This document shows, piece by piece, positions 10,247 through 19,959 of a stretch of 64,000 nt of DNA. The stretch lies in NCBI RefSeq assembly GCF_002846555.1, contig NZ_PJMS01000001.1, positions 4,857,501-4,921,500 of the forward strand, in the 5' to 3' direction. How positions within the stretch are numbered: the first letter of the stretch is position 1; each line of letters starts with the position of its first letter. The translations under genes were made by a program, and so were the position numbers. Under the pieces are notes generated by a model. It worked only from the letters and a program-made list of their open reading frames with translations. It had not been told where the DNA came from and ran no database searches. The DNA comes from Aquimarina sp. MAR_2010_214 (GTDB lineage Bacteria > Bacteroidota > Bacteroidia > Flavobacteriales > Flavobacteriaceae).

Positions 10247-11479
10247 ATGACCCCCAATTCCCTTTTTTACTTATTAATAGCTATAATTATTATTGTATTT
10301 CTAATAGATTCTTTATTAGATATTCTTAATTCTAGACACTATAATAATCAGATTCCACAAGAACTCGCAGACGTTTACCCTGAAGAAGAATACCGAAAAT
10401 CAATAGCTTATAAAAGGGCTAATTATAAATTTAAATTAGTTTCTTCTACTATTTCGTTGTGTATAATGCTTGTATTTTTCTTTTTAGATGGGTTTGCCCT
10501 AGTAGATAATATATCAAGAAGTATTTCAAATAACCCCATTATAATTGGTCTTATTTTTTTTGGAATCATAATGATTGGAAGTGACATTCTCTCTACTCCT
10601 GCTACCTATTATAAAATTTTTGTTATTGAAGAAAAATTTGGTTTCAACAAAACTACTGTAAAAACCTTTTTTATTGACAAAATAAAAAGCATTATAATGA
10701 TGATAATTGTTGGAGGTGGGCTTTTGGCATTAATTATATGGTTTTATCAAATTACAGGAAATTCTTTTTGGATCTATGCATGGACATTGGTATCTATATT
10801 TACATTGGCAATGAATATGTTTTATGCAAAGCTTATTGTCCCTATATTTAATAAACAAACCCCTTTAGAAACTGGAGAACTAAGAAATACTATTGAAGCA
10901 TACTCTAAGAAAGTCGGTTTTCAGTTAAAAGATATTTTTGTCATTGATGGCTCTAAAAGAAGTACTAAAGCAAATGCTTACTTTTCTGGTTTGGGTAGCG
11001 AAAAAAGGATCACTCTTTATGATACATTAGTCAACGATCTAGATAATGAAGAGATTGTTGCAGTATTAGCTCATGAAGTTGGGCATTATAAAAAAAGACA
11101 TGTAATCATTAATTTGTTTTTGTCCATTACACTTACTGGTTTAACATTATGGTTTTTATCTCTTTTTATTGGCAACCCTCTGCTATCTGAAGCACTTGGA
11201 GTAGAAACCCCTTCCTTTCATATTGGACTTATAGCTTTTGGAATTTTATATAGTCCGATTTCAGAAATAACCGGATTAATAATGAATATAGTTTCTAGAG
11301 CTTTCGAGTATCAGGCAGACAACTATGCAAAAGAGACTTACAACAATGAAGCATTAATTAGCAGTTTAAAAAAATTGTCGAAAAATAACCTTAGTAATCT
11401 AACTCCTCACCCTGCTATGGTATTTATTCATTACTCACATCCTACTCTATTACAAAGAATTAAAAATCTTAGAAAATAA
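10247..11479 (+). CDS. M48-family membrane metalloprotease (Ste24/HtpX-like)
   Basis: A 410-residue integral membrane protease with the N-terminal CAAX-protease helix bundle followed by the M48 catalytic domain. The zinc motif HEVGH is at residues 276-280 and the third ligand is in EYQAD (Glu354). Several hydrophobic helices (about 5-22, 65-85, 95-115, 145-170, 180-200, 285-305, 325-345) fit the Ste24 barrel. Bacteria lack prenylated CAAX proteins, so a membrane quality-control role is more likely than CAAX processing; this is inferred from the family. Confidence 0.9.
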   Translation: MTPNSLFYLLIAIIIIVFLIDSLLDILNSRHYNNQIPQELADVYPEEEYRKSIAYKRANYKFKLVSSTISLCIMLVFFFLDGFALVDNISRSISNNPIIIGLIFFGIIMIGSDILSTPATYYKIFVIEEKFGFNKTTVKTFFIDKIKSIIMMIIVGGGLLALIIWFYQITGNSFWIYAWTLVSIFTLAMNMFYAKLIVPIFNKQTPLETGELRNTIEAYSKKVGFQLKDIFVIDGSKRSTKANAYFSGLGSEKRITLYDTLVNDLDNEEIVAVLAHEVGHYKKRHVIINLFLSITLTGLTLWFLSLFIGNPLLSEALGVETPSFHIGLIAFGILYSPISEITGLIMNIVSRAFEYQADNYAKETYNNEALISSLKKLSKNNLSNLTPHPAMVFIHYSHPTLLQRIKNLRK

Positions 11480-11644
11480 ATCCCTTACTCAAGACTTGGT
11501 GGTTACATTTCTTAATTGTATTTTTAATTATTAATGACAAAAAAATAATTTAATCATTAATCTCAAGGCACAATTTTGTCGGTTAATATTACTGGGGATA
11601 TCACACACGATACTTAATAGGGCTTTCTTAAAAAACTTTATGTT

Positions 11645-13852
11645 ATGACTGAAGCTGCTATAGATAAAGAAAATAAACAAATTGCGAAGCAATACAAAGA
11701 ATTGCTTCGCATTAGTTATAGGAATCTTACTAAAGAAGATAAGGCACTTATACGACAGGCGTTTGACATTGCTGTTGATGCACATAAAGATCAACGTCGT
11801 AAAAGTGGTGAAGCTTATATTTTTCATCCTATAGCGGTAGCAAAAATTGTAGCTAGTGAAATTGGATTGGATGCTACATCAATTGCAGCGGCATTACTTC
11901 ATGATGTTGTAGAAGACACAGAATATACCCTCGTAGATATTGAGCAGATGTTTGGCGAAACAGTAGCTCGTATTGTAGATGGTCTTACCAAGATCTCATC
12001 TCTTAAAAAGGATAGAGACATTTCTTTACAAGCAGAGAATTTTAGAAAAATGCTTCTTACACTTAATGATGATGTAAGGGTTATTATTATAAAAATTGCT
12101 GATCGTTTACATAATATGCAAACGATGGATGCCATGAGACCGGATAAACAAGTAAAGATTGCGTCTGAAACTTTATACATATATGCCCCTCTTGCTCATC
12201 GAATCGGTTTATACAATATCAAAACAGAATTAGAAGATCTGGGCTTAAAATATACCGAACCAGAAGTATATAAAGATATTCTCGAAAAAATTAAAGAGAG
12301 TAAGGAAGAACAAGATGAGTATATCAAAAAATTCTCTGATCAGATTAGAGAAGGTCTTGATAAAGAAGGACTAAATTATGAAATAAAAGGAAGGCCTAAA
12401 TCCATTTTTTCGATTCGTAGAAAAATGGTAAAACAAAACATCTCATTCGACGAAGTGTATGACAAATTCGCAATACGAATAATATACAAGTCTGATAATA
12501 TCGAGAATGAAAAGTTTATTGCTTGGAAAATATATACTGTAGTAACGGATTATTACAGACCAAACCCTATCCGATTAAGAGATTGGATTTCTCAACCGAA
12601 GTCCACTGGTTATGAAGCCTTACACATAACTGTTATTGGCCCAGACAGCAAATGGGTAGAAGTACAAATTCGTAGTGAGCGTATGCATGAAATTGCAGAA
12701 AAAGGATACGCAGCACACTATAAATATAAGAATACTGAAGAAAAACAAGATCAAGGATTAGATGGGTGGCTTAATCGATTACAAGAAGCTCTGGAAAATT
12801 CTGAAGCAAATGCTGTAGATTTTGTAGAAGAATTTAAACTAAACCTTTATGCAAAAGAAATATTTGTCTTTACTCCGGAAGGTGATCTAAAATCATTACC
12901 AAAAGGAGCAACTGCACTTGATTTTGGTTTTAGTGTACATACCGAGGTTGGATTAAGAACTAGAGGTGCACGAGTAAATGGCAAATTAGTACCATTAAGT
13001 CATGAGCTTAAAAGTGGTGATCAGGTAGAAATAATCACTTCGACCAAATCAAAACCTTCTTCTAGTTGGCTGGATTATGCTACTACAGCAAGAGCAAGGT
13101 CCAAAATTAAATCTGCTTTACGAGACGAGAAAAAACAAATTGCCGAAGATGGAAAAGTCGTTTTAAAACGTAAACTTCGTTCTCAGAAAATAACAATGAG
13201 CGAAAAAGTAGTTAATGAACTTGTACTCTATTTTAAACTTAAAACAAGTTTGGATCTGTTTTACAGAGTTGGCATAGGAACTATTGATAATCAAAAAATC
13301 AAAGAGTTCGCTACTACTCGAAGTAATGTCTTCATGAATTTTATCAAAAATAGAATTCGAAGAGGTAATATTAAAGATGTTAATAAAGATGAAATTACTT
13401 CTAAATACGACTTACTTGTTTTTGGAAAAGATTCAGAAAAACTAGAATATAAATTATCTAATTGTTGTAATCCAATTCCTGGAGATGATGTTTTTGGTTT
13501 TATAACAGTTAATGAAGGTATAAAAGTTCATAAAAACAATTGTCCGAATTCGTTACAATTACAAAGTAATTATGCTTATCGTATTATTCCTGCAAAATGG
13601 ATTGATTCTAGTCAAGAAGAATTCAAAGCTGTAATAAGACTTAATGGTATTGATAATATTGGAGTCGTAAATGAGGTAACTCAAATTATTTCAAACAATA
13701 TGAGTCTCGCCATATATAACATGAATTTTGACACCAATGATGGGGTTTTTACAGGAAAAATAACAGTAGGTGTCAAAAATAAAAACACTTTAAAAACTGT
13801 TATGAAAAACCTTTCAAAAATAAATGGTATCGATAAAGTGGTAAGAGAATAA
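11645..13852 (+). CDS. Bifunctional (p)ppGpp synthetase/hydrolase, RelA/SpoT family
   Basis: A 735-residue long RSH enzyme that makes and degrades the stringent alarmone. The N-terminal hydrolase HD domain is intact (His86-Asp87 in LLHDVVED, then KIADRLHNM). The synthetase domain has the G-loop-like RPKSIFSIRRKM and YEALHITV...VEVQIRS. TGS (about 400-460), a conserved cysteine segment NCCNPIPGDDVFGF, and a C-terminal ACT domain (about 660-735) follow. Because both catalytic centres are preserved it is likely SpoT/Rel-like rather than synthetase-only. It is probably monocistronic, with gaps of more than 160 nt on both sides. Confidence 0.95.
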   Translation: MTEAAIDKENKQIAKQYKELLRISYRNLTKEDKALIRQAFDIAVDAHKDQRRKSGEAYIFHPIAVAKIVASEIGLDATSIAAALLHDVVEDTEYTLVDIEQMFGETVARIVDGLTKISSLKKDRDISLQAENFRKMLLTLNDDVRVIIIKIADRLHNMQTMDAMRPDKQVKIASETLYIYAPLAHRIGLYNIKTELEDLGLKYTEPEVYKDILEKIKESKEEQDEYIKKFSDQIREGLDKEGLNYEIKGRPKSIFSIRRKMVKQNISFDEVYDKFAIRIIYKSDNIENEKFIAWKIYTVVTDYYRPNPIRLRDWISQPKSTGYEALHITVIGPDSKWVEVQIRSERMHEIAEKGYAAHYKYKNTEEKQDQGLDGWLNRLQEALENSEANAVDFVEEFKLNLYAKEIFVFTPEGDLKSLPKGATALDFGFSVHTEVGLRTRGARVNGKLVPLSHELKSGDQVEIITSTKSKPSSSWLDYATTARARSKIKSALRDEKKQIAEDGKVVLKRKLRSQKITMSEKVVNELVLYFKLKTSLDLFYRVGIGTIDNQKIKEFATTRSNVFMNFIKNRIRRGNIKDVNKDEITSKYDLLVFGKDSEKLEYKLSNCCNPIPGDDVFGFITVNEGIKVHKNNCPNSLQLQSNYAYRIIPAKWIDSSQEEFKAVIRLNGIDNIGVVNEVTQIISNNMSLAIYNMNFDTNDGVFTGKITVGVKNKNTLKTVMKNLSKINGIDKVVRE

Positions 13853-14006
13853 AATCTTTGTGTTTTTATTCAAAAAAAATCATAAACTAAGAATCGTCTT
13901 ATTCCATAAAGGCTCTCTTTTATGAAAAGATTGGTTCAAATCAGCTAATTTTAAAAATCCTCAAATAATCGTTTTTAAATCAGAGTCTCACTAATAAAAA
14001 ATAATG

Positions 14007-14026
14007 TAACTTTGCGTTTTTAAACG
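14007..14026 (+). promoter_or_regulatory. Promoter with overlapping dyad before the Fur-like gene
   Basis: TAACTTTG (14007-14014) fits the -7 box. It is followed directly by the dyad CGTTT-TT-AAACG (14015-14026), two bases before the start codon. The dyad covers the expected transcription start, so it could be an operator for autoregulation; this is inference. Confidence 0.45.
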
Positions 14027-14027
14027 T

Positions 14028-14495
14028 ATGAGTACTAAAGCAACTACACAAAACGATCAAATTATCGTTAAAAATGTTTTCACCAGTTTCTTAGAAGAAA
14101 ATGGTCATAGAAAAACACCCGAAAGATACGCTATACTTCAAGAGATTTACGAAAGTGATGAGCATTTTGATATAGAATCATTATACATCAAAATGAAAAA
14201 TAAAAACTATAGGGTAAGTCGTGCCACACTTTATAATACTATAGAGCTTTTATTAGAATGTAAACTAGTTAGAAAACATCAGTTTGGACAAAATCAAGCT
14301 CAATACGAAAAATCATATTTCGATAGACAACATGATCATTTAATTTTAACTGATACAGGAGATGTATTAGAATTTTGTGATCCTAGAATTCAATCTATAA
14401 AAAAAACAATCGAAGAAATTTTTGATGTAGATATTACAAATCATTCTTTGTATTTCTACGGTACTAAAAAAAACCCAACTAATAAAGATAACTAA
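14028..14495 (+). CDS. Fur-family transcriptional regulator
   Basis: The 155-residue protein has the Fur winged helix ([17 protein letters not shown], then [14 protein letters not shown]) followed by the metal-binding dimerisation domain with [15 protein letters not shown]. The usual CxxC pair for a structural zinc after HxH is absent; only one Cys remains there. This is common in Bacteroidota Fur proteins but prevents a firm choice between iron (Fur) and peroxide (PerR) sensing. Its TAA overlaps the purA ATG by one base (TAATG), so the two are translationally coupled. Confidence 0.88.
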   Translation: MSTKATTQNDQIIVKNVFTSFLEENGHRKTPERYAILQEIYESDEHFDIESLYIKMKNKNYRVSRATLYNTIELLLECKLVRKHQFGQNQAQYEKSYFDRQHDHLILTDTGDVLEFCDPRIQSIKKTIEEIFDVDITNHSLYFYGTKKNPTNKDN

Positions 14496-15766
14496 TGGCG
14501 GTAAACTTATTACTTGGTCTTCAATGGGGAGACGAAGGGAAAGGAAAAATTGTAGACGTTCTTACAAAAGATTATAATATTATTGCACGATTTCAAGGTG
14601 GTCCTAATGCTGGTCACACTTTAGAATTTGATGGAATCAAACATGTGTTGCATACTATTCCTAGTGGCATTTTTCATGATAAAGCGATTAATTTAGTTGG
14701 AAATGGTGTTGTAATAGACCCTGTGATTTTCAAAAAAGAATTGGATAACCTTGATAAATTTAATTTGGATTACAAATCCAAATTGTTGATTTCTAGAAAA
14801 GCACATCTAATTCTTCCTACTCATAGGATTCTGGATGCTGCTTCTGAAGCTTCTAAAGGAAAAGCAAAAATAGGTTCTACCTTAAAAGGGATTGGTCCTA
14901 CGTATATGGACAAAACTGGCAGAAATGGTATTAGAATTGGAGATTTAGAATTAAGTGACTGGAAGGAACGCTATCGCGCTTTAGCCAATAAGCACGAGGC
15001 TATGATTGACTTTTATGATTCTAAAATAGAATACGATCTAGTAGAATTAGAGAATGAATTCTTTGAAGCTGTTAAAGTTTTAAAAACACTTACTTTTATT
15101 GATAGTGAAGAATATTTACATCAAGCTCAAAAAGAAGGAAAAACAATTCTGGCCGAAGGAGCACAAGGATCTTTATTAGATATAGATTTCGGAACATACC
15201 CATTTGTAACTTCGTCAAATACTACTGCAGCAGGAGCATGTACTGGTTTAGGTATTGCACCAAATAAGATTAAAGATGTTTTTGGGATATTTAAAGCATA
15301 CACTACGCGAGTTGGTAGTGGGCCGTTCCCTACCGAATTATTTGATGAAGATGGAGAAACAATGGCACAAGTTGGTCATGAATTTGGGGCTACAACTGGT
15401 AGACCAAGAAGATGTGGATGGTTAGATCTTGTAGCTTTAAAATATGCAGTACATGTAAATGGTGTTACAAAATTAATGATGATGAAAGGCGATGTACTAA
15501 GTGGATTTAACACCTTAAAAATATGTACAGCTTATAAATACCAAGGTAAAACAATTACTCATTTACCTTATAATATAGAGCCCGAAAATGTAACACCTAT
15601 ATATACCAAAATGAAAGGTTGGTCAGAAGATCTTACCGGTATGAATGACCCTTCTCAGCTTCCAAAAGAGTTAAACGAATATATTTCATTTTTAGAGAAA
15701 GAGTTAGAAACACCAATTACGATTGTTTCTGTAGGACCAGATAGAACGCAAACCATACATAGGTAA
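14495..15766 (+). CDS. purA: Adenylosuccinate synthetase
   Basis: Joins IMP and aspartate using GTP in the first committed step to AMP. The 423-residue protein has the N-terminal P-loop-like QWGDEGKGKIVD, the IMP-binding segments GPNAGHT and GIGPTYMDK, AEGAQGSLLDIDFGTYP, TTGRPRRCGWLD, and the C-terminal GPDRTQTI. It is the second gene of a two-gene operon with the Fur-like regulator (one-base overlap) and is followed by a long perfect terminator hairpin. Confidence 0.97.
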   Translation: MAVNLLLGLQWGDEGKGKIVDVLTKDYNIIARFQGGPNAGHTLEFDGIKHVLHTIPSGIFHDKAINLVGNGVVIDPVIFKKELDNLDKFNLDYKSKLLISRKAHLILPTHRILDAASEASKGKAKIGSTLKGIGPTYMDKTGRNGIRIGDLELSDWKERYRALANKHEAMIDFYDSKIEYDLVELENEFFEAVKVLKTLTFIDSEEYLHQAQKEGKTILAEGAQGSLLDIDFGTYPFVTSSNTTAAGACTGLGIAPNKIKDVFGIFKAYTTRVGSGPFPTELFDEDGETMAQVGHEFGATTGRPRRCGWLDLVALKYAVHVNGVTKLMMMKGDVLSGFNTLKICTAYKYQGKTITHLPYNIEPENVTPIYTKMKGWSEDLTGMNDPSQLPKELNEYISFLEKELETPITIVSVGPDRTQTIHR

Positions 15767-15783
15767 AACATATATTATTATAA

Positions 15784-15826
15784 AAAATAAGAGCGTCTGT
15801 CAAAAACAGACGCTCTTATTTTTTAT
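15784..15826 (+). terminator. Strong terminator after purA
   Basis: A perfect stem of about 15 bp (AAGAGCGTCTGT paired with ACAGACGCTCTT and flanking A/T pairs) with a CAAAA loop and a T-run on both strands. It can terminate the purA transcript and anything entering from the right. Confidence 0.93.
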
Positions 15827-15837
15827 ATGCAACACTA

Positions 15838-16130
15838 TTAATTTCCCAAATAAATAAAGGTATTAATTACCAAATAAGGTTGATAGCGATCAAAAGATTG
15901 ATTTGCTCCGCCGCTATTTAGCGTTACATTATGATTATGATTACCTGCATTACTTGTATTTGTATTTCCTCCAGCTAATAAAATTCTTCTATTTGCATCT
16001 ACACCATTTCGCACACGTTGATTAGAAAAGAAACCAGCAAATCATAGATATGATTTGCTGTAGTATTATTCGATAGCAGTAACATTAGGTAATCCAAATA
16101 TAGAACTCCTATCTACCTGTGTATAAAAAA
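15838..16130 (-). pseudogene. Decayed phage tail-collar-like gene, 3' fragment
   Basis: On the minus strand an open segment of about 67 codons ends at the TAA at 15838-15840. It contains NTSNAGNHNHNVTLNSGG and finishes QPYLVINTFIYLGN, which resembles the C-terminus of tail-collar (microcystin-dependent-protein-like) proteins, where a HNH-rich loop precedes a QPY..INY.I.L.G ending. Upstream the reading is broken by a TGA (16042-16044) and frame changes. A related-looking segment (SSIFGLPNVTAIE) continues in another frame near 16076-16130. No start codon or intact gene remains. Confidence 0.6.
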
Positions 16131-16258
16131 ATTGAAGTATAAAGATGAAAATAAAAAATAGTTTTGATTTTATATAGTAATTTCTTTTAACTATAAATAT
16201 ATGAAAGCAAAACACCTATCAGAAAATAAATCTAAAAGACATTTTTTATTAAGAAATA

Positions 16259-17629
16259 TTATAATGAAGTAGTTCCTTCTTTGCTAGGCTTTAACTCTAT
16301 GATTCGTTCTAATTTTTTCATGATTCTTGGTTTACTATGATACTGTTCAGGAAATGAAATTAACTGTCTAAAACCATAAATATCATCGTCGCCTTTACCT
16401 CCACTGCGATTACTTGCAAAATAACCTGTTTTATTCTCTTCATTAATAATAAAGGTAAAATCATCTTTAGGGCTATTAATAGGTTCTCCAAGATTGTAAA
16501 CTTCAACTAATCCTTCTTTATTTTCCATAGCCATAAAAATATCCAACCCTCCTATTCCCTGATGTCCATCACTTGCAAAAAACAATTTCCCCTTATCACT
16601 AATATATGGAAAGGTTTCTCTACCCGAAGTATTAATTTGACTCCCTAGATTCTTAGGGATTCCAAAACTTTTATCTTCATTTATTGCTACTACATACAAA
16701 TCTGATTTCCCTTGAGTTCCCGGCATATCACTTGCGAAATATAAAAATTTCTCATCATAAGATAATGCGGGGTGTGCTATCGAATACTCATCACTATTAA
16801 ATGGCAACTCTTCTACATTTCCCCATTTTCCTTTCTCATAACGTGCTCTATAAATTTTTAACAAAACAACACCCTCTGTATTTGTTTTAGATTTTCTTTT
16901 AGAGTAATTATTTCTGGTAAAGTATACTGTTTTTCTATCTTTACTAAACGTCGCTGAAGATTCATGGAACTTTGAATTAATATCTCCTTTTAATTTTTTA
17001 ACACTCTGCTTTTTAACTGTTCCTTTTGTAGTTGTGTATAGGTCCAGAAATGGCTGATTGTTCCATTCATGCACTACTGCAGAAAAATTACGTGTATTTC
17101 TTGAAGAAGCAAATACTAATTCCCCATTATTAAAGCTAGGAGCATAATCCGAATATTTCGAATTAATATTTAAAACATCAACTATATATTTTTTTGATTT
17201 TTCTTTCTTAAAGGATACATCATTTATTAGGTTATACACCTCCTCTTCTTTCTGATCGTCACTATGACTAGCATATAACTGAGATGTTACATCATCTTCT
17301 TTTTCATCTCCCTCTGCACTCTTAAGACACTGTGCATATCTAATTCGATATTCTGATTTCACCTTTTCTGGATACAAAGAAGATAATACTCGATACCATT
17401 GTGCTGCCTTTTCTAATTCACCATTAAAGTAATATGAATCCCCTAATCTTTCATATAACTCTATTGAATTACCTCCTTTTTCTATTGCTTTTAAAAACAT
17501 TTCTCTTGCCTCGATATAGGCATAATTTCTAAAAGCTTCGTTTGCTTTTTCTAATTGTTTTTCTTGAGAAAATACAGCACCCCAAAAAAACAAAAACAAT
17601 AGAGCCCCTAAGTTTTTTTTCAAAACCAT
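16259..17629 (-). CDS. TPR-PD40 periplasmic protein, OmpA domain missing
   Basis: The 456-residue protein has a signal peptide (cleavage after FSQ, near residue 22), TPR repeats (about 25-120, LYERLGDSYYFNGELEKAA) and PD40/WD40-like blades (about 160-425: YFASDMPGTQGKSDLYV, LFFASDGHQGIGGLDIFMA, YFASNRSGGKGDDDIYGF). This order matches the Bacteroidota OmpA/PorE-like family, but members usually continue with a CarboxypepD-like and an OmpA peptidoglycan-binding domain to 600-700 residues. Here the protein stops about 30 residues after the last blade. The partner SprF/PorP-like gene is also absent. It is either a natural short form or a truncation; the adjacent fossil favours local rearrangement. 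Confidence 0.8.
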   Translation of the reverse strand: MVLKKNLGALLFLFFWGAVFSQEKQLEKANEAFRNYAYIEAREMFLKAIEKGGNSIELYERLGDSYYFNGELEKAAQWYRVLSSLYPEKVKSEYRIRYAQCLKSAEGDEKEDDVTSQLYASHSDDQKEEEVYNLINDVSFKKEKSKKYIVDVLNINSKYSDYAPSFNNGELVFASSRNTRNFSAVVHEWNNQPFLDLYTTTKGTVKKQSVKKLKGDINSKFHESSATFSKDRKTVYFTRNNYSKRKSKTNTEGVVLLKIYRARYEKGKWGNVEELPFNSDEYSIAHPALSYDEKFLYFASDMPGTQGKSDLYVVAINEDKSFGIPKNLGSQINTSGRETFPYISDKGKLFFASDGHQGIGGLDIFMAMENKEGLVEVYNLGEPINSPKDDFTFIINEENKTGYFASNRSGGKGDDDIYGFRQLISFPEQYHSKPRIMKKLERIIELKPSKEGTTSL

Positions 17630-18107
17630 CTATTATCCTTTTGTTAATAGTAAAACGATCTAAACTGTTCTTTTTTTCAAAAAAAGCAACTCTAAATCTA
17701 TTCTTAATAGTAGATCAGAATAAACAAATTTGTTTTTGATAAAAAATAAAAAGTTAAGATGACGCTATCCCCATAGCATTGATCGTTTCCTTTGTTGTTT
17801 CCGGTTGCAATTTACTGATGCTTAAGTAGATCTAGTGTTAAAAAAAATGAAAATTTAATTTATTTGCTTCTTTTTGCCTGTATTAGTCCTTTGATCGTAC
17901 AAAACTTACAGATCGTCCTTTTTTTATTGATTTATTACATCCCAACTAGTACAGAAATCACTTGTATTTAACTTATCACAGAGGTAAAATATGTTAAAAT
18001 GCAACATGAGTAGAGACTTATAGTTATTAATTGAACATGACTTACTTTTTATTTTAGCCTCAGAGCTACAATCATTAGATACAATTTTCGTTATTTTGCA
18101 TACAAAT
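17630..18107. other. Intergenic region, possible gene remnant
   Basis: AT-rich spacer between divergent genes, so it should hold both promoters. On the minus strand a short open segment (17759-17830, ending KLQPETTKETINAMGIASS then stop) looks protein-like but has stops directly upstream. It may be the tail of a lost gene. No RNA gene or repeat is evident. Confidence 0.3.
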
Positions 18108-19877
18108 TTGAAACACTTGAAAAACAAATTCTTCTATATATTACTTTCTTTCATATTTTCGGTAGCATCATTTGCACAGGAAGGAAAACAAATTAAAGTT
18201 CAATCTGATCGTACCATAAAAGATCAAAATCGGTTTCCCGGAGCAACTATTCTGGCTAAAGTAGACAAACAGGTATACATGCAACATGAAGGAATTGAGA
18301 TATGGTGTGACCAGGCTATTCATTATGGTGAAGACAAATTTGTAAAGGCCTTAGGAAATGTAAAAATGAAGCAAGGAGATACTATTACTATGACCAGTAA
18401 ATATGCTGAGTATAATGGTAATACTCAATTTGCATATGCAAGTGATAATGTATTTATGGAAACTCCTTCAAATACATTACGCACAGATACTCTATTCTTT
18501 GACCGACTTAAGCAACAAGCTTATTATCGTAGTGGTGGAACGGTTCGGGATTCTTCAAATACATTAACCAGTCAAATTGGCCGGTATTTTATGGATCGTA
18601 AACAATATTCATTTAATACGACAGTAAAAATTGTAAATCCAGAAAATACAATAGATTCGGATCGATTAGATTACTATGCAGAAAATGGTCATACATATCT
18701 GTATGGCCCTTCAACAGTAAAAGACAAAGAAAGTACCTTATATTGTGAACGAGGGTTCTATGATACTAAAGTTAAGACCGGATATGCTATCAAAAATGCC
18801 AAAATCGATTATGATAAACGTACTGTTTTTGGAGATAGTATTTTTTATAATAGTGCTAATCAATTTGCTTCGGCGACTAATAATATTAAAGTACTTGATA
18901 CGGCTAATAATTCTGTAATTACTGGCCATTATGCCGAAGTTTTTAAAGAAAAAGATTCTGTATTTATTACCAAAAGAGCACTAGCCGCCACTTTACAAGA
19001 AAAAGATTCTATTTTTATTCATAGTGACACCTTGATGATTACCGGAAAACCTGAACGAAGAATAATGAATGGTTTTTATGATGTAAGAATCTATAAGAGT
19101 AATATGAGTGGTAAAAGTGATTCTATCAATGTTAATCAAACTACAGGTTATACTAAAATGATTGGCCGACCTATTATTTGGTCACAAAGAAATCAAATGA
19201 CTGGTGATACTATAAAAATTATTTCGAATACAAAAACCGAGAAATTAGACTCACTTATCGTATATCAAAATGCGTTTTTGGTTCAAGAAGACACTCTTAA
19301 AGCAGGATATAACCAGGTAAAAGGCCAAATACTTTATGGCTTATTTAAAGATAATGAACTCTATCAGGTAGATATCGATAAAAATACAGAAACTATATTT
19401 TACCAAAGAGAAAGTGAAGGAGAGTTAAAACTTATTGGCATTAATAAAGTACTCTCTAGTTCTATTAAATTATTACTAAATAATCGCGAGATAGAAGATG
19501 TCTATTATTATCAGAATATTGACGGTACATTATATCGTGAAATTGATCTGCCAGAAAACGCTCGTGAACTCTCTGGTTTTAATTGGCGTGGTGATGAACG
19601 TATTAATAGTAAGGCTGACCTATTTAGAGGAGAATCTCCTCCAGAACTTATTAAAATAACAGGAATCCCATTACCAAAAGATGAAGCAGATTTCTTTGAT
19701 GAAGAAACCGTGAAACGTTTGGAGGATAATAAATCTGAAGGGTCGCGACTATTAGAGCAAAAACTCAAAGATGCTGAACTTAAAGAAACCAACGAAGAAC
19801 TAGATTCTATTCCTTCTAAAAAGAAAACAAAAGAAGAGCTTAATATTGAAAAGAAAAAAAATCAAAAAGAAGGGTAA
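18108..19877 (+). CDS. OstA-like (LptA/LptD-N) organic-solvent-tolerance protein
   Basis: Exported 589-residue protein with signal peptide (cleavage after FAQ). Repeated beta-jelly-roll segments of the OstA/LptA type fill about residues 25-330 (WCDQAIHYGEDKFVKALGNV, YAEYNGNTQFAYASDNVFME). The C-terminus is charged, Lys/Glu-rich and likely disordered (about 540-589). OstA domains bind lipopolysaccharide and bridge the periplasm during LPS export, and Bacteroidota use such proteins in place of small LptA. The TTG at 18108 is chosen as start because the upstream TTG (18096) lies in a promoter-like TATTTTG. Upstream sequence offers no ATG. Confidence 0.85.
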   Translation: MKHLKNKFFYILLSFIFSVASFAQEGKQIKVQSDRTIKDQNRFPGATILAKVDKQVYMQHEGIEIWCDQAIHYGEDKFVKALGNVKMKQGDTITMTSKYAEYNGNTQFAYASDNVFMETPSNTLRTDTLFFDRLKQQAYYRSGGTVRDSSNTLTSQIGRYFMDRKQYSFNTTVKIVNPENTIDSDRLDYYAENGHTYLYGPSTVKDKESTLYCERGFYDTKVKTGYAIKNAKIDYDKRTVFGDSIFYNSANQFASATNNIKVLDTANNSVITGHYAEVFKEKDSVFITKRALAATLQEKDSIFIHSDTLMITGKPERRIMNGFYDVRIYKSNMSGKSDSINVNQTTGYTKMIGRPIIWSQRNQMTGDTIKIISNTKTEKLDSLIVYQNAFLVQEDTLKAGYNQVKGQILYGLFKDNELYQVDIDKNTETIFYQRESEGELKLIGINKVLSSSIKLLLNNREIEDVYYYQNIDGTLYREIDLPENARELSGFNWRGDERINSKADLFRGESPPELIKITGIPLPKDEADFFDEETVKRLEDNKSEGSRLLEQKLKDAELKETNEELDSIPSKKKTKEELNIEKKKNQKEG

Positions 19878-19959
19878 AATTGAACATTAATATTATTTCG
19901 AATATTAGACAATATCAAGTAACGATACTAAAGCCGAAATATCTAGTAAAAAAACAACC

